A stretch of DNA of 19,394 nt, taken from an uncultured Acetobacteraceae bacterium. Its GTDB lineage: Bacteria; Pseudomonadota; Alphaproteobacteria; Acetobacterales; Acetobacteraceae. The notes beneath the pieces are model-generated. The model was not told the origin of the DNA. It searched no databases and saw only the letters and a program-made list of their open reading frames with translations. Shown one piece after another: positions 1-6,627 of the stretch (position 1 is the stretch's first letter; each line of letters begins with the position of its first letter). The stretch is taken from positions 1 through 19,394 of the forward strand of contig CALGVL010000221.1 of assembly GCA_937930165.1 (NCBI GenBank), in the 5' to 3' direction. Made by a program: the position numbers and the translations under genes.

Positions 1-1046
1 ATCTCGCAGTTGCCGGTGCCCTTGAACTCCTCGAAGATCACCTCGTCCATGCGGCTGCCGGTGTCGATCAGCGCGGTAGCGATGATGGTGAGCGAGCCGC
101 CTTCCTCGACATTGCGCGCCGCGCCGAAGAAGCGCTTCGGCCGCTGCAGCGCATTGGCGTCCACGCCGCCGGTCAGCACCTTGCCGGAGGAGGGCACCAC
201 GCTGTTATAGGCGCGGCCGAGGCGGGTGATCGAATCCAGCAGGATCACCACGTCCCGCTTGTGCTCGACCAGGCGCTTCGCCTTCTCCAGCACCATTTCC
301 GTCACCTGGACGTGGCGCGTCGCCGGCTCGTCGAAGGTGCTGGCCACCACCTCGCCGCGCACGGTGCGGGCCATGTCGGTGACTTCCTCCGGCCGCTCGT
401 CGATCAGCAGCACCATCAGGAAGACATCGGGGTGGTTGGCGGTGATGCTCTTGGCGATGTTCTGCAGCATCACCGTCTTGCCGGTGCGCGGCGGCGCCAC
501 GATCAGCGCGCGCTGGCCCATGCCGATCGGCGCGATCAGGTCGATAACGCGGTGGGTGTAGTCCTTGGTTGGGCCCTTCGCCGCACTCTCGAAATCCGGA
601 TGCTCCATCTTGAGCCGCCGGTTCGGGTAGAGCGGGGTGAGATTGTCGAAATTGATGCGGTGCCGCAGGTTCTCCGGCGGCTCGAAATTGATGGAATTGA
701 CCTTGAGCAGCGCGAAATAGCGCTCCCCATCCTTCGGCGCCCGGATCTGGCCTTCCACCGTGTCGCCGGTACGCAGGCCGAAGCGGCGCACCTGGGCGGG
801 GGAGACGTAGATGTCGTCCGGGCCGGGCAGGAAATTCGCCTGTGGGCTGCGCAGGAAGCCGAATCCGTCCGGCAGGATCTCCAGCGTCCCCTCCCCATAG
901 ATCGCCTGGTCGTTCTCGGCGAGCTGCTTCAGGATCGCGAACATCATGTCCTGCTTGCGCAGGGAGGATGCGTTCTCGATCTGCAGCTCCTCGGCAAAGG
1001 AGAGGAGGTCTGCGGGGCTTTTGGCTTTCAGTTCGGAAAGATGCAT
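1..1046 (-). CDS. rho: Transcription termination factor Rho (3' end cut by window edge)
   Basis: Rho is a hexameric RNA-dependent ATPase/helicase that ends transcription at Rho-dependent sites. The frame begins MHLSELKAKSPADLL at an ATG at 1046 and stays open to base 1, giving about 348 visible residues of a protein usually near 420. Visible parts are the N-terminal helical Rho_N domain, the cold-shock-like RNA-binding domain (YGEGTLEILPDGFGFLRS, then FLPGPDDIYVS), and the ATPase core with Walker A APPRTGKT and Walker B-like DVVILLDSITRLGRAYN. The visible end, EEFKGTGNCE, is conserved, so about 75 C-terminal residues lie outside. No other in-frame start fits the family better. It lies downstream of hemJ on the same strand after a 337-bp gap, so it probably has its own promoter. 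Identity is certain from sequence motifs. Confidence 0.97.
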   Translation of the reverse strand, partial: MHLSELKAKSPADLLSFAEELQIENASSLRKQDMMFAILKQLAENDQAIYGEGTLEILPDGFGFLRSPQANFLPGPDDIYVSPAQVRRFGLRTGDTVEGQIRAPKDGERYFALLKVNSINFEPPENLRHRINFDNLTPLYPNRRLKMEHPDFESAAKGPTKDYTHRVIDLIAPIGMGQRALIVAPPRTGKTVMLQNIAKSITANHPDVFLMVLLIDERPEEVTDMARTVRGEVVASTFDEPATRHVQVTEMVLEKAKRLVEHKRDVVILLDSITRLGRAYNSVVPSSGKVLTGGVDANALQRPKRFFGAARNVEEGGSLTIIATALIDTGSRMDEVIFEEFKGTGNCE

Positions 1047-1383
1047 GGCGCGATGCGTCCGGATGCGATGGGAGCGGGACCCTTCCCAATGACGCCGGTG
1101 GCAGCGCGGAGGATCCCGCGCGAGGCCCCGGCCCTTCCGCCTGTGCCGCGAACACGACCCTTGAGAGGGTCGGGGCCGGCGGCTGGCGATGTCCCGAGGA
1201 ACAGGAGGGAAAAGCAGAGAGAGGATATGCGGCGTGGCACACCAACCAGTGGTGCCAGCGATGCGCGCCCGCCACATTGAGGGAACGGTGAAACCCTAGG
1301 GATCGTATCGCCGCCCGTCAACCCGGCAGATGGACATAGTTTCCCACGAGGTCAAGTCCCCCGGCCACCGGATCATGCTCGTT
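1047..1383 (-). other. rho leader / hemJ-rho intergenic region
   Basis: This gap of 337 bp has no convincing gene. A 97-codon frame across 1028-1321 on the minus strand runs into the rho start in another frame and resembles no protein I know. The region holds a perfect 7-bp stem with a 4-base loop at 1155-1172 (CGACCCT / AGGGTCG), and a 6-bp TGGCAC/GTGCCA inverted repeat near 1236-1258. Neither is followed by a T-run on the minus strand, so they do not look like intrinsic terminators. Long structured leaders upstream of rho are known in other bacteria, where rho is autoregulated. That this is such a leader is inference. Confidence 0.4.
1155..1172 (-). other. Perfect inverted repeat in rho leader
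   Basis: Seven-base arms CGACCCT and AGGGTCG flank a TGAG loop (plus-strand reading). The repeat lies 109-126 bases upstream of the rho ATG. There is no adjacent T-tract, so an intrinsic terminator is unlikely; it could be an RNA hairpin in the rho leader or a protein-binding palindrome. Function unknown. Confidence 0.35.
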
Positions 1384-1836
1384 TCAGAAAGGCTTAACGA
1401 TCACCATTATGACAATGAGGACCAGCAGCAGGGTCGGTACCTCGTTGACGATGCGCCAGTAGCGTTCCGAATGCCGCCGCTCATCAGCCTGGAAGTCCTT
1501 CCGGGCATAGCCGAGATGGTGGTGGAAGATGGTCATGCCGATGAAGCCGGCCATCTTCCCGTGCCACCAACCGGCGCTCCAGTCCACCACGCCGGGGGTC
1601 AGCACCAGCAGGATGCCGAAGCTCCAGGTCGCGATCATGGCCGGGTTCATGATGCCCCGCAGCAGCCGGCGCTCCATGGTCTTGAAGCGCTCGCTCTCCG
1701 GGCTCCGGGGCGGGATCTGGGTGTGGTAGACGAAGAGCCGCGGCAGGTAGAACAGCCCGGCCATCCAGGCGAAATTCGAGATCAGGTGGAAGGCCTTGAT
1801 CCAGGAATAGTAAGGCGCCAGGGCGTCGATGGTCAT
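1384..1836 (-). CDS. hemJ: Protoporphyrinogen IX oxidase HemJ (CopD-like membrane protein)
   Basis: HemJ oxidises protoporphyrinogen IX to protoporphyrin IX in the inner membrane, the penultimate step of heme synthesis in many alphaproteobacteria and cyanobacteria. The product is 150 residues, typical of the family. It has about four hydrophobic segments (roughly 15-38, 62-82, 94-110, 133-148) and the conserved N-terminal stretch YYSWIKAFHLISNFAWMAG with His17. Other family marks are LFYLPRLFVYH, the WHGKMAGFIGMT lysine region and GYARKDF. The ATG at 1836 overlaps the stop of the upstream HAD gene by 4 bp (ATGA), which fixes the start. A much longer in-frame extension upstream is only the shadow of the HAD gene. 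Neighbours hemH and hemE support the pathway role. Confidence 0.93.
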   Translation of the reverse strand: MTIDALAPYYSWIKAFHLISNFAWMAGLFYLPRLFVYHTQIPPRSPESERFKTMERRLLRGIMNPAMIATWSFGILLVLTPGVVDWSAGWWHGKMAGFIGMTIFHHHLGYARKDFQADERRHSERYWRIVNEVPTLLLVLIVIMVIVKPF

Positions 1837-2492
1837 GGGATGGGCTCCAGGCCCAGCAGGCGGGGCAGATCCGACATGGCGGGGAAGGGGGTGGCACCGA
1901 TCGCCTCGAAGACCCGCGCATCGGTCTCCCGCGTCAGGCCGAGCACGCGGCAGCCGGCGGCCATGCCGGCCTGGGCGCCGACGAGGCTGTCCTCCACCAC
2001 CACGCAACGCGCCGGGTCGGCGCCGCAGGACTGCGCCGCGGCCAGGTAGAGATCGGGGGCGGGCTTCGGGCAGGGCACATCCTCGAAGCTGAAGATGCGG
2101 CCGGCGAAGCTCGCCTCCAGGCCGAGCCGGGCGAGCTTCGCCAGCAATTCGTCCCGCCCGGCATTGGAGGCGACCGCCACCGGCAGGCCGGCGGCCAGCA
2201 CGGCGCGCACCGCGGCGGGGGCACCGGGAATCGGCTCCAATTCCGCCAGCATGGCCCGCTGGATACGAAGGGAGACGATCTCCGTCCAGTTCCGCGGCAG
2301 GGGGCCGGTGCGCGCCTCGATCACCGGGATCATGTCGGGCACCGCCATGCCGAGGAAGGTCTCCTGGCATTGCGCGGCGGTCAGGGGCCAGCCGCGGGCA
2401 GTAAGATCGGCCGCGACGATGCGGTTCACCAGCCCTTCGCTGTCCGCCAGCACCCCGTCGCAGTCGAAGAGGACCGCAGCAGGGGGAATCAC
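1833..2492 (-). CDS. HAD-superfamily phosphatase (beta-phosphoglucomutase/phosphoglycolate phosphatase-like)
   Basis: Haloacid-dehalogenase hydrolase of 219 residues if started at the GTG at 2492. That start overlaps the hemH stop codon by 4 bp (GTGA) and places the catalytic motif at the usual N-terminal position. Motif I is LFDCDGVLAD (nucleophile Asp10, acid/base Asp12), motif II is Ser109 in VAVASNAGR, motif III is Lys143 in CPKPAPDLY, and motif IV is Glu167-Asp168 in VVVEDSLVGAQAG. The helical cap between motifs I and II marks subclass I, like phosphoglycolate phosphatase or beta-phosphoglucomutase. The substrate cannot be told from sequence. It sits between hemH and hemJ and overlaps both by 4 bp, so it is co-translated with heme genes, although no heme-related role is known to me. 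Starts further upstream lie inside hemH coding sequence and add no domain. Confidence 0.85.
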   Translation of the reverse strand: MIPPAAVLFDCDGVLADSEGLVNRIVAADLTARGWPLTAAQCQETFLGMAVPDMIPVIEARTGPLPRNWTEIVSLRIQRAMLAELEPIPGAPAAVRAVLAAGLPVAVASNAGRDELLAKLARLGLEASFAGRIFSFEDVPCPKPAPDLYLAAAQSCGADPARCVVVEDSLVGAQAGMAAGCRVLGLTRETDARVFEAIGATPFPAMSDLPRLLGLEPIP

Positions 2493-3577
2493 GCCGCCTC
2501 CTTCATGCGCGCCGGAGCCTTGGCATGCGGGCAGTCTCCATAGCGCTTCGGGCATTGCCGGGCGCCGGCGAAGCTGCACAGGGCCCGGTCGCTGGCGCGG
2601 GCCCGCCGGGCCAGATCGGCCAGGGCGGCGATGAAATCCGTGTCGCTATTCTGCGCCGGCACCCGGAAATAGCCGGGGATGCCCAGCTTATGGGCCAGTT
2701 CCCGGTACTCGACATCCAGTTCCACCAGCGTCTCCGAATGTTCCGAGACGAAGGCGATAGGGCAGACCAGGACCGCCACCTTGTCCCGCCCGGCACGCTG
2801 CAGTTCCTCTTCCGTGGAAGGGCCGATCCATTTCTGTGGCGTCACCCGGGACTGGTAGCAGATGGCGTGGTCCAGCCCCTCGATGCCGAGCGCCTCCGCC
2901 ACCGCGGCGACGGTCCGCTCCACCTGCCACTGATAGGGATCGCCGTGCTTCACGATGCTCTCCGGCAGGCCATGCGCGGAGAAGAGCAGGCGCAGTTTCG
3001 CGCCTTCCGGCAGTTCTGCCCTGGCCCGGTCCCAGGCCGCGCGCACCAGCGCCGCCGTCGCGGCGACGAAGCCAGAATCGGAATGCCAGCAGCAGAGGGT
3101 GGTGGTCGGCAGATCCAGGCCGATCGCGGCGCAGGCCTCCTGCCAGGCCAGGATGCTGCTGCCGGTGGTGGTGGTGGAATATTGCGGGTAGAGGGGCAGC
3201 AGCAGCACCTCCTCCGCCCCCCAGTCGCGCACGGCGCGGGCGGCGGCCTCGCTGAAGGGGTGCCAGTAGCGCATGGCGATGAAGCAGCGGAATTCCTCGC
3301 CAGCGGCGTCCCGGTTCAGCGCGGCCTGCAGTGCCCGACCCTGCTCCTCGGTCAGTTCCAGCAGGGGGCTGCGGCCGCCAAGCAGGGCGTAATTCGCCGC
3401 CGCGTCCGGGGTGCGGCGCCGGGCGATCAGCCGGCCGAGCCAGGGGCGCAGGAAGCCCGGCACCCGCAGGATGGCGGGATCCGTGAACAGGTTCTCCAGG
3501 AAGGGCCGCACGCTCTCCGGCGCGTCCGGTCCCCCCAGATTGAACAGCACCACTGCCACGCGTCGCATCGGGCTCAT
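2489..3577 (-). CDS. hemH: Ferrochelatase
   Basis: Inserts Fe2+ into protoporphyrin IX to give protoheme. The 362-residue product begins VAVVLFNLGGPDAPESVRPFL, a typical ferrochelatase opening. It carries the signature LLFSAHGLPESIVKHGDPY with catalytic His202, and the second metal/proton-transfer site in FVSEHSETLVELD with Glu282. The C-terminal tail has three cysteines (C334, C342, C349, in CSFAGARQCPKRYGDCP). Some bacterial ferrochelatases, including one from Caulobacter, bind a [2Fe-2S] cluster near the C terminus, but the spacing here does not match the classic pattern I know, so cluster binding is unproven. Start ATG at 3577 has a GGAGG ribosome site just upstream. The stop overlaps the GTG start of the HAD gene. 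Confidence 0.96.
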   Translation of the reverse strand: MSPMRRVAVVLFNLGGPDAPESVRPFLENLFTDPAILRVPGFLRPWLGRLIARRRTPDAAANYALLGGRSPLLELTEEQGRALQAALNRDAAGEEFRCFIAMRYWHPFSEAAARAVRDWGAEEVLLLPLYPQYSTTTTGSSILAWQEACAAIGLDLPTTTLCCWHSDSGFVAATAALVRAAWDRARAELPEGAKLRLLFSAHGLPESIVKHGDPYQWQVERTVAAVAEALGIEGLDHAICYQSRVTPQKWIGPSTEEELQRAGRDKVAVLVCPIAFVSEHSETLVELDVEYRELAHKLGIPGYFRVPAQNSDTDFIAALADLARRARASDRALCSFAGARQCPKRYGDCPHAKAPARMKEAA

Positions 3578-3635
3578 CCTTGCCTCCGCCCCCAGATGCC
3601 TCCGGGGCGGCGGGGGTCAAGACCTGCGGGCGGCA
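3578..3635 (-). other. hemE-hemH spacer with hairpin overlapping the hemH ribosome site
   Basis: This short spacer has a 7-bp inverted repeat, CCGCCCC at 3586-3592 and GGGGCGG at 3604-3610, with an 11-base loop. On the transcribed strand the downstream arm touches the GGAGG ribosome-binding site of hemH. It lacks a T-tract, so it is not an obvious terminator. It could modulate hemH translation, but in DNA this GC-rich such a stem may be chance. Confidence 0.3.
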
Positions 3636-4688
3636 TCACCCGGTCCGCACCAGCCGCAGCAGCGCCGCGACATGCTCCGGCGGGGTCTGCGGCACGATGC
3701 CGTGGCCGAGGTTGAAGACAAAGGGCCGGCCACGCATGGCGGCCAGGATGGACCGGGCCTCCGCCTCCATGGCGCCGCCGCCGGCGACCAGGGCCAGCGG
3801 ATCCAGATTGCCCTGCAGCGCCACCCCCGGCGGCACCGCCCCTGCGGCCCAGCGCGGATCCATTGCGGTGTCCATCCCCACCGCCTGCACCCCGGTCCGC
3901 TGCGCATACTCGGCCAGCATCGGCCCGGCCAGGCGCGGGAAGCCGATGATCGGGATCTCCGGCCGGCGCCGGCGCACCGCGCGGACCAGCTCCGCCGTCG
4001 GCTCGATCACCCAGCGGCGAAATTGCGCGGGGGAAAGCAACCCGGCCCAGCTATCGAAGAGCATCAGCGCCTCGGCTCCGGCCTCGGCCTGGGCCAGCAG
4101 GTAGTCGGCGGTGGCTTCGGTCAGGCTGCGGATCAGCCGGCCGAAGAGCAGCGGATCGGCATAGGCGAGGCCCCGGGTCGCGGCGAAATCGCGGCCGCCG
4201 CGGCCATCCACCATGTAGCAAGCGACGGTGAAGGGGCTGCCGGCGAAGCCGATCAGCGCCACCCGCGGTGCCTCCGCCTCCAGCGCCGCGCGGACCCGGC
4301 GCACCGTCTCCAGGATCGGTGCCGCCCGTTCCACTACCGCGCCGGCCTCCAGCGCGCCGATTGCCGCGGCGTCGCGCACCGGCTCCAGCAGCGGCCCCTC
4401 GCCTTCGGCGAAGCGGAGCGGCTGACCCATGGCCCAGGGCACCATGAGGATGTCGGAGAAGAGGATCGCCGCGTCCATCCCGAAGCGGCGGATCGGCTGC
4501 AGCGTCACCTCCGTCGCGAGATCCGGCGTGGTGCAGAGGGCGATGAAGTCGCCCGCCTGGGCCCTGACCGCCCGGTATTCCGGCAGGTAGCGGCCGGCCT
4601 GGCGCATCAGCCAGAGCGGCGGCGGCCAGACCGCCTCGCCGCCCAGGGCGCGGAGCAGGGGCTTCGGCCCGATCTTCGTGCTGTCCAT
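3636..4688 (-). CDS. hemE: Uroporphyrinogen III decarboxylase
   Basis: Decarboxylates the four acetate side chains of uroporphyrinogen III to give coproporphyrinogen III in the cytoplasm. From the ATG at 4688 the product is 350 residues, the family's usual length. Signature 1 is PPLWLMRQAGRYLPEYR (Arg29 and Arg33 of the active site). Asp79 in LFSDIL is the expected catalytic aspartate. Signature 2 is IGFAGSPFTVACYMVDG, with Tyr158. The C-terminal NLGHGIVPQTPPEHV carries the conserved histidine. The frame is open further upstream to 4778, but that stretch runs through DnaA boxes and has no family resemblance, while the chosen ATG has GAGAGGG just before it. hemE is the first gene of the minus-strand heme block and flanks the candidate origin, as in Caulobacter and other alphaproteobacteria. 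Confidence 0.97.
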   Translation of the reverse strand: MDSTKIGPKPLLRALGGEAVWPPPLWLMRQAGRYLPEYRAVRAQAGDFIALCTTPDLATEVTLQPIRRFGMDAAILFSDILMVPWAMGQPLRFAEGEGPLLEPVRDAAAIGALEAGAVVERAAPILETVRRVRAALEAEAPRVALIGFAGSPFTVACYMVDGRGGRDFAATRGLAYADPLLFGRLIRSLTEATADYLLAQAEAGAEALMLFDSWAGLLSPAQFRRWVIEPTAELVRAVRRRRPEIPIIGFPRLAGPMLAEYAQRTGVQAVGMDTAMDPRWAAGAVPPGVALQGNLDPLALVAGGGAMEAEARSILAAMRGRPFVFNLGHGIVPQTPPEHVAALLRLVRTG

Positions 4689-4746
4689 GGCCCTCTCACT
4701 CGCAAGAAAACAGGATTCCTTGAAGGGGGTGGCGACGTATTGGTCC

Positions 4747-4755
4747 TGTGGATAA
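4747..4755 (-). promoter_or_regulatory. DnaA box (perfect 9/9)
   Basis: Reads TTATCCACA on the minus strand, identical to the high-affinity consensus DnaA box. It lies 59 bases upstream of the hemE start codon and may also influence hemE transcription. Confidence 0.85.
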
Positions 4756-4778
4756 CGGGGAGCCAATTCTCCCGGCAC

Positions 4779-4787
4779 TTATCCACG
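4779..4787 (+). promoter_or_regulatory. DnaA box (8/9)
   Basis: Reads TTATCCACG on the plus strand, differing from consensus only at the last base. It is inverted relative to the perfect box, with 23 bases between them. An imperfect copy, TCATCCACG, follows at 4791-4799. Confidence 0.7.
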
Positions 4788-4955
4788 GCTTCATCCACGT
4801 CAGGATCCGCCGGCAAGCCGCTGACTCGCCGTGCTGAATCCGATCCTCCCCGGAATGGGCCGGGATGGGCGCCCGAGTCATCCCATGTGCCGCGGAAGGA
4901 CAGAGTCCTCCACGGGATCCGCGACCGGCGCTCTCGCCGCCCGTTCTTTTCCCCG

Positions 4956-4964
4956 TTATCCCCA
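4956..4964 (+). promoter_or_regulatory. DnaA box-like site (8/9)
   Basis: Reads TTATCCCCA on the plus strand, with one mismatch to TTATCCACA at position 7. It lies 28 bases before the start of the downstream regulator gene. Confidence 0.5.
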
Positions 4965-4991
4965 GGGATCCACGCTATTCTCCAGCCCACC

Positions 4992-5897
4992 ATGGCCCAA
5001 CGCACGATCAACCTGCATCTGGTGTCCGACAGCACGGGGGAGACGCTGAACTCCATCGCCCGCGCCACCCTGGCGCGGTTCGAGGACCATCACGTCGTCC
5101 ACCACCGCTGGAGCCTCATCCGCTCCCGCCTGCAGCTCGACCGGGTGCTGGAGGGGCTGCAGCATGAGCCGGGCCCGGTCCTCTTCACCCTGGTGGACCG
5201 CAGCCTGCGGCACGCGCTGGAGGAAAGCTGCGAAAGGCTGGGTGTGCCCTGCCTCTCGGTGCTGGATCAGGTGGTGGAGCTGCTGCAGGGACAGATCGGC
5301 ATCCGCGCCAAGGAAAAGCGGGCGGCGCAGCATGTGATGGATGCGGATTATTTCCGCCGCATAGACGCCATGCACTACGTCCTGTCGCATGACGACGGCC
5401 AGGGCGCGGCCGGGATCGCGGAGGCCGATGTGGTCCTGGTCGGCGTCTCCCGCAGCAGCAAGACGCCGACCTGCTTCTACCTGGCCAATCGTGGCATCAA
5501 GGCGGCCAACATCCCGATCGTGCCGAACACGCCCATGCCGGAGATCCTGGACGACCCGCCCTGCCCCGTGGTCGGCCTGACCATCGAGACCAACGCCCTG
5601 ATCGAGATCCGCCGCCACCGGCTGCGGCTCATCGGCGCGCATGGGGTCCGGCAGGACACCAACGACTATATCGACCATGATTCGGTGAAGGCGGAGATCC
5701 TGGCCGCCCGGCGCCTCTGCACCCAGCGCGGCTGGCCGGTGATCGACGTGACCCGCCGCAGCATCGAGGAGACAGCAGCGACCGTGCTGCAACTGATGGA
5801 GGCCTGGCACCACCGCCGCGGCAGCACTCCGCGGCACACCCCGGAGGATCCCGCCGCCGTGGTGCTCGGCGCCGGCCCGGCCCCGGAGGGCGCATGA
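4992..5897 (+). CDS. Pyruvate,phosphate dikinase / PEP synthase regulatory protein (kinase-phosphorylase, DUF299)
   Basis: Bifunctional serine/threonine kinase and phosphorylase that switches pyruvate,phosphate dikinase or PEP synthase off with ADP and on with phosphate. The 301-residue product opens INLHLVSDSTGETLNSIARA, a hallmark of the family. It contains the P-loop GVSRSSKTPTCFYLANRG (residues 151-168), then NIPIVPNTPMPEILD and LTIETNALIEIRRHRL. The start is the ATG at 4992. The frame is open far upstream across the origin and antisense to hemE and hemH, but that extension is a high-GC artefact. No strong Shine-Dalgarno is visible. maf follows with a 4-bp overlap. Which target enzyme is regulated cannot be read from the sequence; PPDK is more usual in alphaproteobacteria. 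Confidence 0.94.
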   Translation: MAQRTINLHLVSDSTGETLNSIARATLARFEDHHVVHHRWSLIRSRLQLDRVLEGLQHEPGPVLFTLVDRSLRHALEESCERLGVPCLSVLDQVVELLQGQIGIRAKEKRAAQHVMDADYFRRIDAMHYVLSHDDGQGAAGIAEADVVLVGVSRSSKTPTCFYLANRGIKAANIPIVPNTPMPEILDDPPCPVVGLTIETNALIEIRRHRLRLIGAHGVRQDTNDYIDHDSVKAEILAARRLCTQRGWPVIDVTRRSIEETAATVLQLMEAWHHRRGSTPRHTPEDPAAVVLGAGPAPEGA

Positions 5898-6505
5898 TCC
5901 AGCGCCCGGAGCCGCGGCTGATCCTCGCCTCCGCCTCCGCCGCCCGGCGGGCGGTGCTGGAGGCGGCAGGGATCGCCTTCACCACCGAGGCCGCGGCGGT
6001 GGACGAGGCAGCAATCAAGGAGAGCGCCCGGGCCGAGGGCCTGCCGCCCGGCGAGGCCGCCATCCTACTGGCCGATGCGAAGGCGCACCGCATCGCCGGG
6101 CGGGCGCCGGAGGCGCTGGTGATCGGCGCCGACCAGTTGCTGGTCTGCGAGGGCCGCTGGTTCGACAAGCCGGCCGACATGGCGGCAGCGCGGGAACAAC
6201 TCCTGGCGCTGCGTGGCCGGCCGCATGAGCTGGTGACGGCCGTGGTCTGCTGGCGGCACGGGGAGCGGGCCTGGCACCACATCGCCCGGCCACGCCTGGT
6301 TATGCGGGAATTCTCCGACGAGTTCCTCGACGCCTATCTGGCGGCGGAGGGGGAGCGGGTGCTGTCCTCGGTCGGTGCCTACCGGCTGGAGGGGCTGGGG
6401 CCGCACCTGTTCCGCTCGGTGCAGGGGGAGCACAGCGCCATCCTTGGCCTGCCCCTGCTGGCTCTGCTGGACTTCCTGCGCGGGCACGGCGTGCTGCTCG
6501 GATAA
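5894..6505 (+). CDS. maf: Maf-family nucleotide pyrophosphatase
   Basis: Maf proteins hydrolyse non-canonical or modified nucleoside triphosphates to monophosphates and have been linked to septum inhibition. The 203-residue product has LILASASAARRAVLEAAGI at the N terminus (the S-x-S-x-x-R-R motif), LADAKAHRIA, and VIGADQLLV with the catalytic Asp80. The conserved C-terminal block runs SSVGAYRLEGLGPHLFRSVQGEHSAI (written here only as a motif span, residues 159-183), ending in LGLPLLALLDFL. The ATG at 5894 overlaps the stop of the preceding regulator gene by 4 bp, so the two are co-translated. maf beside an origin-proximal regulator gene is common in alphaproteobacteria; aroE, often next, is not present here. 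Confidence 0.94.
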   Translation: MIQRPEPRLILASASAARRAVLEAAGIAFTTEAAAVDEAAIKESARAEGLPPGEAAILLADAKAHRIAGRAPEALVIGADQLLVCEGRWFDKPADMAAAREQLLALRGRPHELVTAVVCWRHGERAWHHIARPRLVMREFSDEFLDAYLAAEGERVLSSVGAYRLEGLGPHLFRSVQGEHSAILGLPLLALLDFLRGHGVLLG

Positions 6506-6627
6506 CGCAAGGCAGCATTGCAAACCGACATGCCCTTTCCCGTTGACGGGGGTATGCAATCTCACAATTCTGTGTGCTGCAGCGCAGCATAAAGCGTGCT
6601 GCCATCGCCAGCACACGGGATCAGAGC
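6506..6627 (+). other. Intergenic spacer after maf with inverted repeat
   Basis: This 122-base spacer is more AT-rich than its neighbours. It holds the inverted repeat ATTGCA (6517-6522) and TGCAAT (6555-6560) around CCCGTTGACGGG, itself a short hairpin. TTGACG at 6543-6548 resembles a -35 element, but no clear -10 follows at the right distance. It probably carries the promoter of the next gene; this is weakly supported. Confidence 0.3.

Larger units (their letters stand above)
4689..4991. other. oriC: Candidate chromosomal replication origin (oriC)
   Basis: This is a divergent intergenic region between hemE and the PPDK/PEP-synthase regulator gene. It holds a perfect DnaA box (TTATCCACA on the minus strand, 4747-4755), two 8-of-9 boxes (TTATCCACG at 4779-4787, TTATCCCCA at 4956-4964) and a weaker TCATCCACG at 4791-4799. 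It also holds five GANTC sites, at 4714, 4823, 4836, 4875 and 4904, the target of the cell-cycle methylase CcrM. At about 70 percent GC, fewer than one GANTC would be expected in 300 bases. Origins of alphaproteobacteria such as Caulobacter lie beside hemE. I see no TTAA-type CtrA site and no strong AT-rich unwinding element, although 4700-4722 and 4942-4960 are the least GC-rich stretches. The origin call combines motif and synteny evidence. Confidence 0.8.

Noticed and set aside
205..1275. A 356-codon minus-strand frame overlapping rho
   Set aside because: The rho frame on the same strand carries all Rho domains; this one is Arg/Pro/Ala-rich out-of-frame reading.
1327..1355. Possible rho promoter (TTGACC and TATGTC on the minus strand)
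   Set aside because: The two elements are only 11 bases apart, far from the usual 16-18, so this is not a credible sigma-70 promoter.
4689..4778. Upstream extension of hemE by 30 codons
   Set aside because: It crosses a perfect DnaA box, has no homology-like sequence, and the ATG at 4688 has a good ribosome site and the expected protein length.
3411..5897. An 828-codon plus-strand open frame spanning hemH/hemE antisense, the origin region and the PPDK-regulator gene
   Set aside because: Only the last 301 codons encode a recognisable protein. The rest is a high-GC antisense shadow through strongly supported minus-strand genes and the DnaA boxes.
6542..6575. Possible sigma-70 promoter with TTGACG upstream of the cysteine-protease-like gene
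   Set aside because: No acceptable -10 hexamer lies 16-18 bases downstream; listed only within the spacer feature.
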